A DNA stretch of 64,000 bases from a bacterium (GTDB lineage Bacteria; Orphanbacterota; Orphanbacteria; Orphanbacterales; Orphanbacteraceae), in assembly GCA_025782575.1 (NCBI GenBank), contig JALGYY010000046.1, forward strand, positions 248,001 through 312,000, read 5' to 3'. The translations under genes were made by a program, and so were the position numbers. Below are positions 27,341 through 35,759 of the stretch, one piece after another (position 1 is the first letter of the stretch; the number at the start of each line of letters is the position of its first letter). Below the pieces are notes generated by a model. That model saw only the letters and a program-made list of their open reading frames with translations, made no database searches and was not told where the DNA came from.

Positions 27341-27982
27341 ATGAACATCGGTGCGCAGACCGAACTGAAACTCAATTTCCGCAAGTACTTCGACCTGGCC
27401 CTTCTGCTGGCCATATTCACTCACTTGATGGGCTTCCTGATTTCGCCGAGTTATAAACCGATACCCTATACTCCGGCGGAAGAAGAGATCCAGGTGATCG
27501 AAGAACTCCCTGAAGTGGAGATTCCTCTTCCGCCTGTTGAAGTGGCGCGGCCCAGTATTCCCATTGCGGCCGAGTTTACAGAGATTGAGGTCTCGGAAGA
27601 AGCGGACCCGGATGAGACCATCGAGGATACGGAAGTAAATGTGGAGAACCCGACTGCGGCGCGACTGAATTACGTCGATCCGGGGGCGGGGGGCGATTTT
27701 ACTTCATTCAGTGATCCTCCAATGGAGAAGCGGATGGTCGTACCGGACTATCCGGAGCTGATCCGCCTGGCGGGGATCGAAGGGACAGTGGTTGCCCGCG
27801 TTTATATCGATGAGCGGGGCCGGGTCGTACGTGTCGTAATCCTAGAGTCTCCTGCTCCCGGTTTTAACGCCCCTGTGAAAGAGGCATTGTTCAAAAGCGA
27901 ATTCTATCCCGCCAAACAGAGAGATATCGCCGTCAAGAGCCAGATCATCGTACCATTCGAATTCAACCTCCGGGGTCACTAG
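27341..27982 (+). CDS. tonB: TonB energy transducer
   Basis: TonB of 213 residues. An N-terminal signal anchor ('FDLALLLAIFTHLMGFLISP', residues 14-33) is followed by a Pro/Glu-rich periplasmic linker with 'EELPEVEIPLPPVEVARP'. The C-terminal TonB fold has 'PDYPELIRLAGIEGTVVARV', 'IDERGRVVRVVILES' and the last strand 'KSQIIVPFEFNL'. It couples the ExbB/ExbD proton flux to outer-membrane receptors such as the one encoded 7 kb upstream. It is the last gene of its operon; a terminator hairpin lies 100 bp downstream. Confidence 0.94.
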   Translation: MNIGAQTELKLNFRKYFDLALLLAIFTHLMGFLISPSYKPIPYTPAEEEIQVIEELPEVEIPLPPVEVARPSIPIAAEFTEIEVSEEADPDETIEDTEVNVENPTAARLNYVDPGAGGDFTSFSDPPMEKRMVVPDYPELIRLAGIEGTVVARVYIDERGRVVRVVILESPAPGFNAPVKEALFKSEFYPAKQRDIAVKSQIIVPFEFNLRGH

Positions 27983-28084
27983 GAGAGTGATCAGGAACTG
28001 GGCTGTTTCCAGTTCAGTATCGTCTCTCCTGTCCCTTCTGAGAGGGCCGATTCGGGCTCCCGGATTAGATCGAACGGATTACCC

Positions 28085-28125
28085 TCCCGGCCCGTCTCTC
28101 TTTTGGGGAGAGCCGGGAATTTTTG
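28085..28125 (+). terminator. Rho-independent terminator downstream of tonB
   Basis: TCCCGGC (28085-28091) pairs with GCCGGGA (28112-28118), with an inner TCTC/GAGA stem and a small bulge, followed by ATTTTTG. The rest of the gap 27983-28156 shows no other feature. Confidence 0.6.
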
Positions 28126-28156
28126 TCTGGTGGTCAATCCATCGAAGGGGAGCGAA

Positions 28157-28810
28157 ATGAACTATCCCATAGCGGACCTCATCGCTGCGCCCACCCGATT
28201 CTTCCAGTGGCTCTCTGAATCGAGAGTATGGATTTTTCCCGTTCTGGTCCTCCTGATCGTCTTCAGCCTTGCCTATGGCATCACGTCCGGGATTATGGTC
28301 GATTTCGCGCGTGAGGCGGCCTTGGAGAGCGCGGATTCGGCCGACGCTCGCGAGTCGATCGAAAATGTTTTCGATAAATCTTGGCTTCGTATTGCCTTGA
28401 TTGCCGCCCCCTCACTTTCTCATTTAATGGCGGTCCTGATTCTAACGGCAATCGCTCTTCTGATCACCTCACTGACGGGGGGGACATCGACGCGGCGCCC
28501 CTTCTTGATGCTGCTTTGCATAGGTTTGTGGGCGAAGCTGGTCGCCGTTCCCCACATGATTCTCTGGACTCCGCTCGCGCTCATGAAAGAAACGCCGGAG
28601 ATCTATTTCGGGCCTGCCGCGTTTTTGACCGGGGACTCGACTGACAAACTCTTCCGGTTCCTTGCGGCATTTGACATTTTTAATCTTTGGTATATCGCCC
28701 TTTTTGTCATTGGAGCGAAAGTCTGTCTTTCCATCTCCACTGTTCGCGCTGCTCTGGCTGTCCTGACCCCATGGCTCATCTGGCATGTCGTGACAAGCTC
28801 GCTCGCCTGA
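28157..28810 (+). CDS. Yip1-like multi-pass membrane protein
   Basis: About 217 residues from ATG 28157, chosen for the AAGGGGAG ribosome-binding site; upstream in-frame codons overlap the terminator. There are five or so hydrophobic segments: 'VWIFPVLVLLIVFSLAYGI', 'LSHLMAVLILTAIALLITS', 'FLMLLCIGLWAKLVAVPHMI', 'FNLWYIALFVIGAKVCLSI' and 'AALAVLTPWLIWHVV'. The order, the N-terminal 'LIAAPTRFFQWL' and the 'DIFNLWYIALFVIG' segment fit the YIP1 family (PF04893), whose bacterial function is unknown. It stands between tonB and a TolC gene and may belong to the following transport operon. Confidence 0.65.
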   Translation: MNYPIADLIAAPTRFFQWLSESRVWIFPVLVLLIVFSLAYGITSGIMVDFAREAALESADSADARESIENVFDKSWLRIALIAAPSLSHLMAVLILTAIALLITSLTGGTSTRRPFLMLLCIGLWAKLVAVPHMILWTPLALMKETPEIYFGPAAFLTGDSTDKLFRFLAAFDIFNLWYIALFVIGAKVCLSISTVRAALAVLTPWLIWHVVTSSLA

Positions 28811-28892
28811 TGGGAGAAACCGAATGGCCCGGAATCACGTATGAATCAAAGGACAGACATGGACCCGGTCAAATGAAACACCGAAGGAGCAA

Positions 28893-30266
28893 ATGATGAT
28901 TGCTATCCCAAGCCGCCTCTTCTCCCTGGCAGGCCTCTTTATCCTGCTGGCGGGTAACGCCCAGGCATCCACTCTCCAGGAATCACTGGAGCGGGCGGTG
29001 GACGGCCGCGCGGTGACCATCGAAGATTGTGTGCGAATCGCCCTCGCCACGAATCCGGCACTCCTCGCGAGCAGTCACTCTACGAGGAGTTCGGAAAAGG
29101 CCGTGCTTGAAGCTTACTCAGCGTACCTGCCGAGTCTGAACGGCAGCTTCAACGCCACGAAGGCAAGTGGGACGCAGACGACGGCCATCGGCTCGTTCGA
29201 CGGGGAGTCCCGCTTCAAAACAACCAGTCTCCGACTCAATCAAAATATTCTTTCCTGGTCAAGCTGGCGTGGTATCGGGCAGGCGAAAGAGAACCGGGAA
29301 GCGAGCCGGGCCGGCCATCGCGCTACTCGACAGGACGTGGTCTTTCGAGTACGTGAAGGCTTTCATAATATACTTCGGATGAAGGATCTGCTCGAGGTTT
29401 CGAATGACAATCTTCGGGTCGGAGAAGAGCAGCTGAAGCTTGCGGAAAAACGAAAGGAAGTGGGCGCCGGTGTGATTGCGGACGTTCTCAAGGCGAAGGC
29501 ACAAGTGGAATCGAACAAGCTGAGCGTCATTACTGCTGAAAAGAATCTCGCCACGTCCGAGGCGACGCTCCTCTCTTCGCTTGGTCTCGATCTCATGATT
29601 CCGATTCTTCCTGCCGAGCCGGATCCGATCGATCCCTTGCTCCCATCGTATGAAGAGAGTCTTGAGCTGGCGAAAAAGATCCATCCGGAACTCAAACGGC
29701 AGGAGCATCTTCTGGCCTCCGCCAGGGATGGAATCGGTGCCGCCCGTGGCGAATGGTTCCCGTCTCTCTCCGGGCAGCTGAGCTACCAGTGGCAGGATGC
29801 GAGGCTGGAGAACGAACGTTCTGACGGATCGATCTTTTTAAGCGAGAGCTTCGACAGGAACTGGTCGGCCAATCTCAGTCTTTCCGTGCCCCTCTTCAAT
29901 GCCGGCACGCTTTCGCGGATTCAGCAAAGAAAAGCCGAAGCCAGATCGGCGCTATGGACTCTGGAAAGTACGAGACAATCCGTGGCGCTCGAAGTTCGCG
30001 AGGCGATCCTCTCGATCGAAGAGAACATGAAGAAGATGGACGTGGCTGAGAGAAACGTCGCAGCCGCCGAGGAGGATCTGCGGGTATCCAAGGGGAAGTA
30101 CAAGCACGGCCTTGTCCCCATTCTGGATCTGATCGAGGCCCAGGTCGATCTCGCGACCGCTCGGTCGGAAAAGGTCGACGCATTCTACAACTATCTCACT
30201 TCCCAGGCTGCGCTCGAGAAAGCGATCGGCCTGCCGGAGTATAATGGCCAGTCAACCTCTGATTGA
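28893..30266 (+). CDS. TolC-family outer-membrane efflux protein
   Basis: A 457-residue OEP/TolC channel. AAGGAG precedes the ATG at 28893, and the signal peptide ends 'AGNAQA'. Two repeated halves, each with long coiled-coil helices, are visible: '[19 protein letters not shown]' begins the first and '[19 protein letters not shown]' the second. Barrel strands such as '[21 protein letters not shown]' and the C-terminal '[21 protein letters not shown]...[16 protein letters not shown]' are classic. It forms an exit duct for a tripartite pump. An ABC ATPase gene overlaps its end by 23 bp, but no membrane-fusion protein or permease follows. Confidence 0.92.
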   Translation: MMIAIPSRLFSLAGLFILLAGNAQASTLQESLERAVDGRAVTIEDCVRIALATNPALLASSHSTRSSEKAVLEAYSAYLPSLNGSFNATKASGTQTTAIGSFDGESRFKTTSLRLNQNILSWSSWRGIGQAKENREASRAGHRATRQDVVFRVREGFHNILRMKDLLEVSNDNLRVGEEQLKLAEKRKEVGAGVIADVLKAKAQVESNKLSVITAEKNLATSEATLLSSLGLDLMIPILPAEPDPIDPLLPSYEESLELAKKIHPELKRQEHLLASARDGIGAARGEWFPSLSGQLSYQWQDARLENERSDGSIFLSESFDRNWSANLSLSVPLFNAGTLSRIQQRKAEARSALWTLESTRQSVALEVREAILSIEENMKKMDVAERNVAAAEEDLRVSKGKYKHGLVPILDLIEAQVDLATARSEKVDAFYNYLTSQAALEKAIGLPEYNGQSTSD

Positions 30267-30957
30267 GGCGGCCGGGCTTTCCAAGGTCTACCAGATGGGT
30301 CGACTGGAAGTCACCGCCCTTCGGGAAGTGACCTTTCGGGTCATGCCGAATGAATATATCGCCATCATGGGCCCCTCCGGATCGGGGAAGTCGACGCTCA
30401 TGAACCTGATCGGGTGTCTCGATACGCCGACGTCGGGTACGTATCTTCTTGAAGGTGAGGAAGTGTCGGCGATGGACGATGATCAACTCGCGGCGATACG
30501 GAACGGGAAGATCGGATTCGTCTTCCAGACATTCAATCTTCTCCCGAGGGCGGACGCGGTCAAGAACGTGGAGCTTCCCCTGATCTATGCCGGCAGGTCG
30601 AAGGAAGAGCGAGAGAGCATGGTCCGGGAAGCGATCGATGCAGTCGGCCTCACTGAGAGAAGGCACCACCGGCCGAACGAGCTGTCAGGTGGAGAGAGGC
30701 AGCGCGTGGCGATCGCACGCGCTCTGGTTAACAAGCCCTCCTTGATCCTGGCAGATGAACCGACTGGTAATCTTGACAGCGTGACAGGGGAGGAGATCAT
30801 GGGCCTCTTCGATGTGATTCACCGGAACGGCAATACGATTATTCTGGTGACCCACGAGGAGCAGGTAGCTCGAAAGGCGAGTCGGGTGATTCGATTGCGG
30901 GACGGCACGATCGAGGAAGACCGAAAGTTTGCCGGGAGTGGGGGGGAGAGCTCATGA
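30244..30957 (+). CDS. MacB/LolD-type ABC transporter ATP-binding protein
   Basis: A 237-residue ATPase of the MacB/LolD/FtsE branch. It shows '[18 protein letters not shown]', Walker [10 protein letters not shown], '[16 protein letters not shown]', '[23 protein letters not shown]', signature LSGGERQRV, Walker [13 protein letters not shown] and the H-loop 'LVTHEEQVA'. This branch drives mechanotransmission permeases for macrolides, lipoproteins or peptides. It overlaps the upstream TolC gene (23 bp) and the downstream NlpC/P60 gene (4 bp, ATGA), so the three are translated together. The expected FtsX-like permease is absent from this locus. Confidence 0.92.
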   Translation: MASQPLIEAAGLSKVYQMGRLEVTALREVTFRVMPNEYIAIMGPSGSGKSTLMNLIGCLDTPTSGTYLLEGEEVSAMDDDQLAAIRNGKIGFVFQTFNLLPRADAVKNVELPLIYAGRSKEERESMVREAIDAVGLTERRHHRPNELSGGERQRVAIARALVNKPSLILADEPTGNLDSVTGEEIMGLFDVIHRNGNTIILVTHEEQVARKASRVIRLRDGTIEEDRKFAGSGGESS

Positions 30958-32030
30958 GTGCCGCCGACTCCGCGCGGATTATTCGGGCGGCGATCCGCAA
31001 TCTCGCGGACAAGACCGATCCACGTTACGAATCAATCGCTCTCTCCGTCGTGCGAAAGGGAGATACCTGCCGGCTCACCGGATATTCTACTTCCAGACCG
31101 GCGCTCCGGGAAATCCGAGCGCTCCTCGGAGAACAGGACGTCCGTTGGCTTGATGAGGCTAGGTTTGCACCTGGTGACAGGAAACAGGCCGTCTATGTTC
31201 AGATCGCCCCTCCCGTGGTCCCCCTCCGGACAGAGCCTGTCCATTCGGCAGAACTGGGGTCCCAGGCGATCATGGGTGAGATCTTAGAGGTTTTGACAAC
31301 CAGAGGGGAGTGGTCGCTCGTTCGAGGTGATGATCGCTATCTTGGCTGGATGCCGACCGGAGTAACGGTTTCCATGCCGGACGAGTCTATGAAGCCGGGA
31401 ATGCGACCGGCCGGGATTCGTATTACGGCAAGGCTCGCTCTTGTCCGGAAAGCTCCTGATCGGGAGGCTGATGTTATTATCGAGGCCCCTTTCGACGCGC
31501 CGCTGCTGCTGATCGAGGAGCGGGAAAGCTGGTTTCTGGCCGGCCTTCCTGGGGGAGCAGAGGGGTGGATTTCCAAATCAGACGCCGTCACGGAGGATTC
31601 GCGTCCGCGCTACTCCGAGCCGATTGATCTTGTCAGGACCGCCCGATCGCTCGTCGGGATCCCTTACCTCTGGGGAGGGACGACCACCAAGGGATTCGAT
31701 TGCTCCGGATTGATCCAGAGGCTTTTCCTGCATCACAAAGTGCTTCTTCCCCGCGATGCGGACCTCCAACATGAGTCAGTCGAACTGATCGAGGCAGGCG
31801 ATGATGCGAGGCCGGGTGATCTACTCTTTTTCGGGGACAAAAAGGTGACCCACGTCGCCCTTTCACTCGGCGGCCAGTCCATACTGCACGCATCGGATTG
31901 GGTCCGCATTCAGTCTCTCGACCCGGATGATCCCGATTTCAGGGAAGACCTGCGGGATACTCGCGTGGGGACGGGACGAGTCAGAAATTTCGGTGTCGAG
32001 GGGAGCCGGACCTCCCTGTTCGAGGATTGA
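30954..32030 (+). CDS. NlpC/P60 cell-wall endopeptidase with SH3-like domains
   Basis: A 358-residue cysteine peptidase acting on peptidoglycan stem peptides. The C-terminal NlpC/P60 domain has the catalytic cysteine in '[17 protein letters not shown]', with '[10 protein letters not shown]' before it and '[18 protein letters not shown]' carrying the histidine. Two SH3-like regions precede it ('[22 protein letters not shown]' and '[20 protein letters not shown]'), the YkfC-type dipeptidyl-peptidase VI layout. No clear signal peptide is visible, so a cytosolic muropeptide-recycling role is possible. It starts with ATGA over the ABC ATPase stop. Confidence 0.88.
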   Translation: MSAADSARIIRAAIRNLADKTDPRYESIALSVVRKGDTCRLTGYSTSRPALREIRALLGEQDVRWLDEARFAPGDRKQAVYVQIAPPVVPLRTEPVHSAELGSQAIMGEILEVLTTRGEWSLVRGDDRYLGWMPTGVTVSMPDESMKPGMRPAGIRITARLALVRKAPDREADVIIEAPFDAPLLLIEERESWFLAGLPGGAEGWISKSDAVTEDSRPRYSEPIDLVRTARSLVGIPYLWGGTTTKGFDCSGLIQRLFLHHKVLLPRDADLQHESVELIEAGDDARPGDLLFFGDKKVTHVALSLGGQSILHASDWVRIQSLDPDDPDFREDLRDTRVGTGRVRNFGVEGSRTSLFED

Positions 32031-32227
32031 TCGTGCTCCGCACTCTTTTCATTGTTGCGCTATTCGCACTGCTGATCCGCTTTGTCTGGGGGATCGGCCG
32101 GCTCTTGCGGTTCCTCGGCCAGGGCCGTCCCGATCGGCCCGGCGTGGACGGATTCGACTCTGAGGGGACGGAAATCGAAGAGGCGAAGTGGGAGGAAATC
32201 AACGACGAAGACCGGGATTCACCTTGA
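32027..32227 (+). CDS. Small single-pass membrane protein, unknown
   Basis: A 66-residue reading frame with a hydrophobic N-terminal helix ('LRTLFIVALFALLIRFVWGIG') and an acidic C-terminal tail (EIEEAKWEEINDED). The start is TTG 32027, overlapping the previous stop, or GTG 32033. Size and layout resemble short DUF4834-like proteins of FCB bacteria. I cannot assign a function. Tight spacing to the NlpC gene suggests it is the last gene of that operon. Confidence 0.5.
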   Translation: MIVLRTLFIVALFALLIRFVWGIGRLLRFLGQGRPDRPGVDGFDSEGTEIEEAKWEEINDEDRDSP

Positions 32228-32253
32228 CGCTTCGTGCGGGCGCTTTTTATAGT
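32224..32253 (+). promoter_or_regulatory. Sigma-70-type promoter before the prepilin-like gene
   Basis: TTGACG at 32224-32229, 18-bp spacer, TATAGT at 32248-32253, ending 24 bp before the ATG at 32278. Confidence 0.6.
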
Positions 32254-32277
32254 AAGAGTAGATTTGAGGGGGGACAG

Positions 32278-32652
32278 ATGTCCAATTGTAAACGGGGTAA
32301 TACCCGCGGCTTGATCCTCCTGGATTTCGCCGTCATTCTGATGGTGATGGTCCTGGTGCTGATGCTGCAGCTCTCCATCAATCACCGGAACGGTGTGAAT
32401 CGCAGGGAGGCGGCGTGTCAGAAACAGATGAAGTGGATCGCCAAGGCTCAGGAGGGTTTCTACACGGAACACGCCCAGTATGCGGACCGTTTTCGCAAAC
32501 TGGCCCCTCAATTCCGAAACCTGAGTACTTTTGTATGCCCGACCTCACAGGAGATCTACTCATTATGGGTCGATGAGGTGGGAAGATACACGGTGGAGTG
32601 CCAGTTTGCCGGCCATGGTGCGATCGTGTCCGGCGACCCCACTTGGGAATAA
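32278..32652 (+). CDS. Small pseudopilin-like membrane protein, unknown
   Basis: A 124-residue product starting at ATG 32278 with GAGGGGGGA ahead. After a short basic stretch (SNCKRGNTRG) comes one long hydrophobic helix ('LILLDFAVILMVMVLVLMLQLSI') and then a periplasmic domain with 'QKQMKWIAKAQEGFYTEHAQYA', a pattern seen in type II secretion and type IV pilin-like proteins after their N-terminal helix ('aQeaYytdhg.Y'). The E5 and prepilin cleavage site G-F-T-L-x-E are replaced by G-L-I-L-L-D. The domain also has C-P-T-S. Because it stands alone with its own promoter, it may be a stray minor pseudopilin; a pilin function is not proven. Confidence 0.6.
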   Translation: MSNCKRGNTRGLILLDFAVILMVMVLVLMLQLSINHRNGVNRREAACQKQMKWIAKAQEGFYTEHAQYADRFRKLAPQFRNLSTFVCPTSQEIYSLWVDEVGRYTVECQFAGHGAIVSGDPTWE

Positions 32653-32680
32653 AGCCTGACCCAGGGTCTCGAACAACCTC

Positions 32681-33124
32681 CTAGCTATCGTCCGCCCAGT
32701 GTTTGTCTTCTATATCTTTCAGGATCTTGTCGATCTGCTCTTTCGCAATCGTCTCCGAACTCGGTTCGAACAGGACCTTTTGAATCCGGCCATGTGAGTC
32801 TTTCTTGGCGTAGCGGATCGATTTCAGTACTTCGAGTGGAGTCAGAATGTCTTTGGAGACACGTACTTCGAGTGTTTCTCCATCGACGTTGACGTCCGGG
32901 CTGTTGAACGGGGACATCCCGAGTGCCCACCCATGGGCAAGCATGCCGCAAAGGGCGATTCTCATCCTGTTCCACCCCTCTTCCGTGGAGAGGTCGATGT
33001 TGCCCCGAAGTCTCTGAATCAGCCCGTCCACTACCGGAGACATTCGATCGACAACATCCGGTTCCAGCTTCAATTTCGCCAGATTGACGAACATCTGACT
33101 GATAATCTCTTGAGTCTGTGTCAT
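32681..33124 (-). CDS. Conserved-looking unknown protein on the opposite strand
   Basis: A 147-residue minus-strand gene, convergent with the preceding one (29-bp gap). On the minus strand AAGGAG lies 7 nt before its ATG at 33124. The codon bias is like that of neighbouring genes, which supports it as real rather than a shadow. The protein is hydrophilic and mostly helical: 'EIISQMFVNLAKLKLEPDVVDRMSPVVDGLIQRL' opens it, 'WNRMRIALCGMLAHGWALGMSPF' forms a mildly hydrophobic centre, and an acidic C-terminus ends it. I see no catalytic motif or transmembrane segment and do not know the family. Confidence 0.7.
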   Translation of the reverse strand: MTQTQEIISQMFVNLAKLKLEPDVVDRMSPVVDGLIQRLRGNIDLSTEEGWNRMRIALCGMLAHGWALGMSPFNSPDVNVDGETLEVRVSKDILTPLEVLKSIRYAKKDSHGRIQKVLFEPSSETIAKEQIDKILKDIEDKHWADDS

Positions 33125-33208
33125 CCGGCTCTCCTTGCCTCAGTTATGAGGTCTATGGTTCTACTCTTATCATCGGAAGGAAGGGCGAATCGATTAACGC
33201 CTTTTCGG

Positions 33209-33238
33209 TTGACCTTGCCGAATCCCGAAGCCTATTGT
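33209..33238 (+). promoter_or_regulatory. Probable promoter for the second TonB-domain gene
   Basis: TTGACC at 33209-33214, 18-bp spacer, TATTGT at 33233-33238, 58 bp before the ATG at 33297. Confidence 0.45.
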
Positions 33239-33296
33239 GATCATAACGTTGACTCGGCCTCCCTCTGTTTCCGGGGGTGCCTTTAAGGATGGATGA

Positions 33297-34343
33297 ATGT
33301 ATCGTATCGCCATCGGGATCGTTCTACTCGGTTGGGCACAGATCGCCGGAGCTTCCGGTGTGGCTGTCGGAGTTCACCTGACAAACGTAGAACTCATGCA
33401 ACTGGTTGTACGAAAAGCAGTTGCGGAGGCCATGCTCGAGTTTCCTGACGTCGGAACCGAGCCGCTGATCTTGCGATCGCGCGAAGGGACCGATATCGAC
33501 TGGATTGTCGAGAATGTAGTTCTCACCTCCCTGGGAGGTCGGGGCATCGACATTCAGGTCGTCTCGGGACCGAAGTCCAGGAAGAAGAAAAAGGGGGGTG
33601 CCGTTTCGGAAGATTCATCCCAGCCGGCTGCCCCGCCGACTTTGAAACCGGGACAAGGCGCGATCTATCCCGAAGAGGCTTGTAGAAAAGGATTTGGGGG
33701 TTACGTAATCGTTCAGTTTCTTGTCACCAAGAAGGGAAGGGTTACGAACAAGGATGTAGCAGAGAGTTCAGGCGAGCTGTTCACCACAGCCGTCGAGGAG
33801 GCGCTGTCCTCCTTCGAGTTCGAACCCGCACGGGACAACGATGGCAAACCCATGCCGTCCCCTGCCTATTTTCGCTTCGATTTCGCAGAAGGTGTGGGCG
33901 ATTGCGCCGACCTTCTCGTGGTTCCCGAATCCGTCGATCCGGCGGAGGAATCGCCAGGCGAAGTAGATGATGAACCTGCCGAGACTCCGTACGGAGCCGG
34001 TGAGACCAGGCAACTGACCTACCGGGTGTCCGAACTCGAATTCGACTATCCCCGTGCGCACCGACGATTCTGGTTCGGACCGAGGCGTGTGGAACGATTC
34101 GCACGTGCGCGGATCGATTTTCGGTTGCAGAACGGGGAGAATGTTCGCTGGTCCACATCGGTCGAGCAGTTTGCCGCGGACGAAGTTCCCGGCTCCGCTC
34201 TCGACTATCTGGAAAGTTCCCAGTACAGCTTTGCGCGGCCGGATTCTCCGAGCGGGTCCGCCAGGTTCTGGGAGCCCGCCGTTGTCGCGGGTGTGGTCGG
34301 CGGACTAGTCGCTCTCTTCTATACCAATCAGGCCGGCGACTGA
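33297..34343 (+). CDS. Exported protein with an internal TonB C-terminal-like domain
   Basis: A 348-residue protein in three parts. A signal peptide ('AIGIVLLGWAQIAGASG') comes first. After a lysine-rich linker (KSRKKKKGG), residues about 120-195 form a TonB-CTD-like fold: 'YPEEACRKGFGGYVIVQFLV', 'KKGRVTNKDVAESSGELF' and 'TAVEEALSSFEFEPARDNDGKP'. The C-terminal 150 residues have an acidic linker, an unknown arginine-rich domain ('YPRAHRRFWFGPRRVERFA') and a final hydrophobic segment 'AVVAGVVGGLVALFYTN'. Canonical TonB is anchored at the N-terminus with its domain at the C-terminus; here the order differs, so a periplasmic or outer-membrane-linked partner role is more likely than energising receptors. 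Confidence 0.65.
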   Translation: MYRIAIGIVLLGWAQIAGASGVAVGVHLTNVELMQLVVRKAVAEAMLEFPDVGTEPLILRSREGTDIDWIVENVVLTSLGGRGIDIQVVSGPKSRKKKKGGAVSEDSSQPAAPPTLKPGQGAIYPEEACRKGFGGYVIVQFLVTKKGRVTNKDVAESSGELFTTAVEEALSSFEFEPARDNDGKPMPSPAYFRFDFAEGVGDCADLLVVPESVDPAEESPGEVDDEPAETPYGAGETRQLTYRVSELEFDYPRAHRRFWFGPRRVERFARARIDFRLQNGENVRWSTSVEQFAADEVPGSALDYLESSQYSFARPDSPSGSARFWEPAVVAGVVGGLVALFYTNQAGD

Positions 34344-34378
34344 CTGTCTGCCGGCGCCCCCTCAGGAAAGCGAGCGAG

Positions 34379-35149
34379 ATGTTTTTGATTCGTGCTATAG
34401 CCGGCACGCTGGCGGCGTGCTGTTTACTGGCCGATTGCGGGGGTGTATCCCTGCTGCCGGATGCCACTCCCGAGGAGCGGCTTTCGCGGGCCCGTGCCTA
34501 TCTCGATGATGGGGACGGCCGGAAGTCGATGGCAGCCTACCGGACGATCGCCGGCCTCTACCCGGGCACAGAGTGGGAGGAGGAGGCGCGGCTCGGCGTG
34601 GCACGGTCCCAGCGGGAACTGGGGGACTATTTCGCCGCCGTCCAGGAATATCAGACCTTTCAGCGGCGTTATCCACGGTCAAGCCGTGTGGGAGACGCCG
34701 TCCTCGAAATCGCCTACTGCTACGTCGATCAACAAGCAAGTCCGGCCTACGATCAGGAATGGAATACAAAGGCGATCCGCCAGTTCGAAGAGTACATTGC
34801 CGGTCATCCTGATCATCCTAGGATCGAGGAAGGGCGCCGCGGTCTTCTCGAGGCTCGTACCCATCGCGCACGCAAGGAATTTGAGAACGCCGTGACGTAT
34901 GTCAAGCTGCGCCGGTTTTCAGCCGCCCGTTTTTACTTCCAGATCGTCCTCGATGACTGGGGGGACACACCACTCGCCCATGAGGCGCGGTATGAAATGG
35001 CGCGCACCTATGAGCTGGCCAACGACGATGACGAAGCGATTCGGTGGTTGGAGATCTGCTTGAATGAGGGGGCGGAGGGAGAGCTCGCCGAGAAGGCACG
35101 GACCAGACTTGCCAAGCTTCGCGGACTCGAAAGGGCCGACAATGACTGA
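34379..35149 (+). CDS. BamD-like TPR lipoprotein
   Basis: A 256-residue protein with tetratricopeptide-like repeats: 'ARAYLDDGDGRKSMAAYRTI', 'LGVARSQRELGDYFAAVQEYQTF', 'AIRQFEEYIAGHPDHPR', 'ARFYFQIVLDDWGDTPLAHEA' and 'LANDDDEAIRWLEICL'. The five-repeat pattern and the 'RYPRSSRVGDAVLEIAYCY' segment match the outer-membrane assembly factor BamD/YfiO. The hydrophobic N-terminus ends in 'LLADCGG'; aspartate before the cysteine is unusual for a lipobox, and an 'LAACC' just upstream is an alternative but very close to the N-terminus. It overlaps nadD by 8 bp (ATGACTGA). Confidence 0.78.
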   Translation: MFLIRAIAGTLAACCLLADCGGVSLLPDATPEERLSRARAYLDDGDGRKSMAAYRTIAGLYPGTEWEEEARLGVARSQRELGDYFAAVQEYQTFQRRYPRSSRVGDAVLEIAYCYVDQQASPAYDQEWNTKAIRQFEEYIAGHPDHPRIEEGRRGLLEARTHRARKEFENAVTYVKLRRFSAARFYFQIVLDDWGDTPLAHEARYEMARTYELANDDDEAIRWLEICLNEGAEGELAEKARTRLAKLRGLERADND

Positions 35150-35759
35150 GGAAGTGATTATTTTCGGCGGTACATTCGATCCGATTCACACCGCCCATCT
35201 GATGCTCGCCGAGGCGGCAGCGTGCGAACTTGGCGTGACCAGGGTGCTCTTCATACCAAGTAGACAGCCCCCTCATAAGAGCACGTCCCGGCTGACTGAT
35301 GCGGAAGATCGTGCTGCCATGGTAAGCCTCGCTATTGACGGGAACCCGCTGTTCGAGATTTCCCGCGTCGAACTCGAAAGGAAGGGGAGTTCTTTCGCGA
35401 TTGATACGATCCGCCAGATCGCCAGGGAACGATCCATTCTTCGGCCCTATTATCTGGTCGGTTTTGACAGCCTTGTCGATCTCGCCCATTGGCGCTCACC
35501 GGAGAAAATCATGGAAGAATCGCGAGTTGTAGTCGCGCCGAGACCCGGATTTGAGCCCGGGTTGGTGGACGATCGCTTTCGCCAAAAATATCGTCTTCTC
35601 GATTCACCCCAGTTCACTCTTTCCGCCACGGCAATCCGGGAGAGAGTACGAAGGGAGGAGTCGATCCGCTATTTGACGCCCGAACCGGTTCGTCACTTTA
35701 TCGATGAGCGGAAACTGTATCGACCGGGGACAGGAGGGTTGAACCGTGGGTCGGGATGA
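35142..35759 (+). CDS. nadD: Nicotinate-nucleotide adenylyltransferase
   Basis: Adenylates nicotinate mononucleotide in NAD synthesis. The 205-residue product shows the nucleotidyltransferase motif 'GGTFDPIHTAHLMLAE', 'FIPSRQPPHK', 'YYLVGFDSLVDLAHW' and 'SATAIRERV' (the ISSTxIR motif). ATG 35142 is chosen because it overlaps the upstream stop and lies directly before GGTFDP; the earlier in-frame ATG lies inside the BamD-like gene. The gene is followed by rng with a 14-bp overlap. Confidence 0.95.
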   Translation: MTEEVIIFGGTFDPIHTAHLMLAEAAACELGVTRVLFIPSRQPPHKSTSRLTDAEDRAAMVSLAIDGNPLFEISRVELERKGSSFAIDTIRQIARERSILRPYYLVGFDSLVDLAHWRSPEKIMEESRVVVAPRPGFEPGLVDDRFRQKYRLLDSPQFTLSATAIRERVRREESIRYLTPEPVRHFIDERKLYRPGTGGLNRGSG

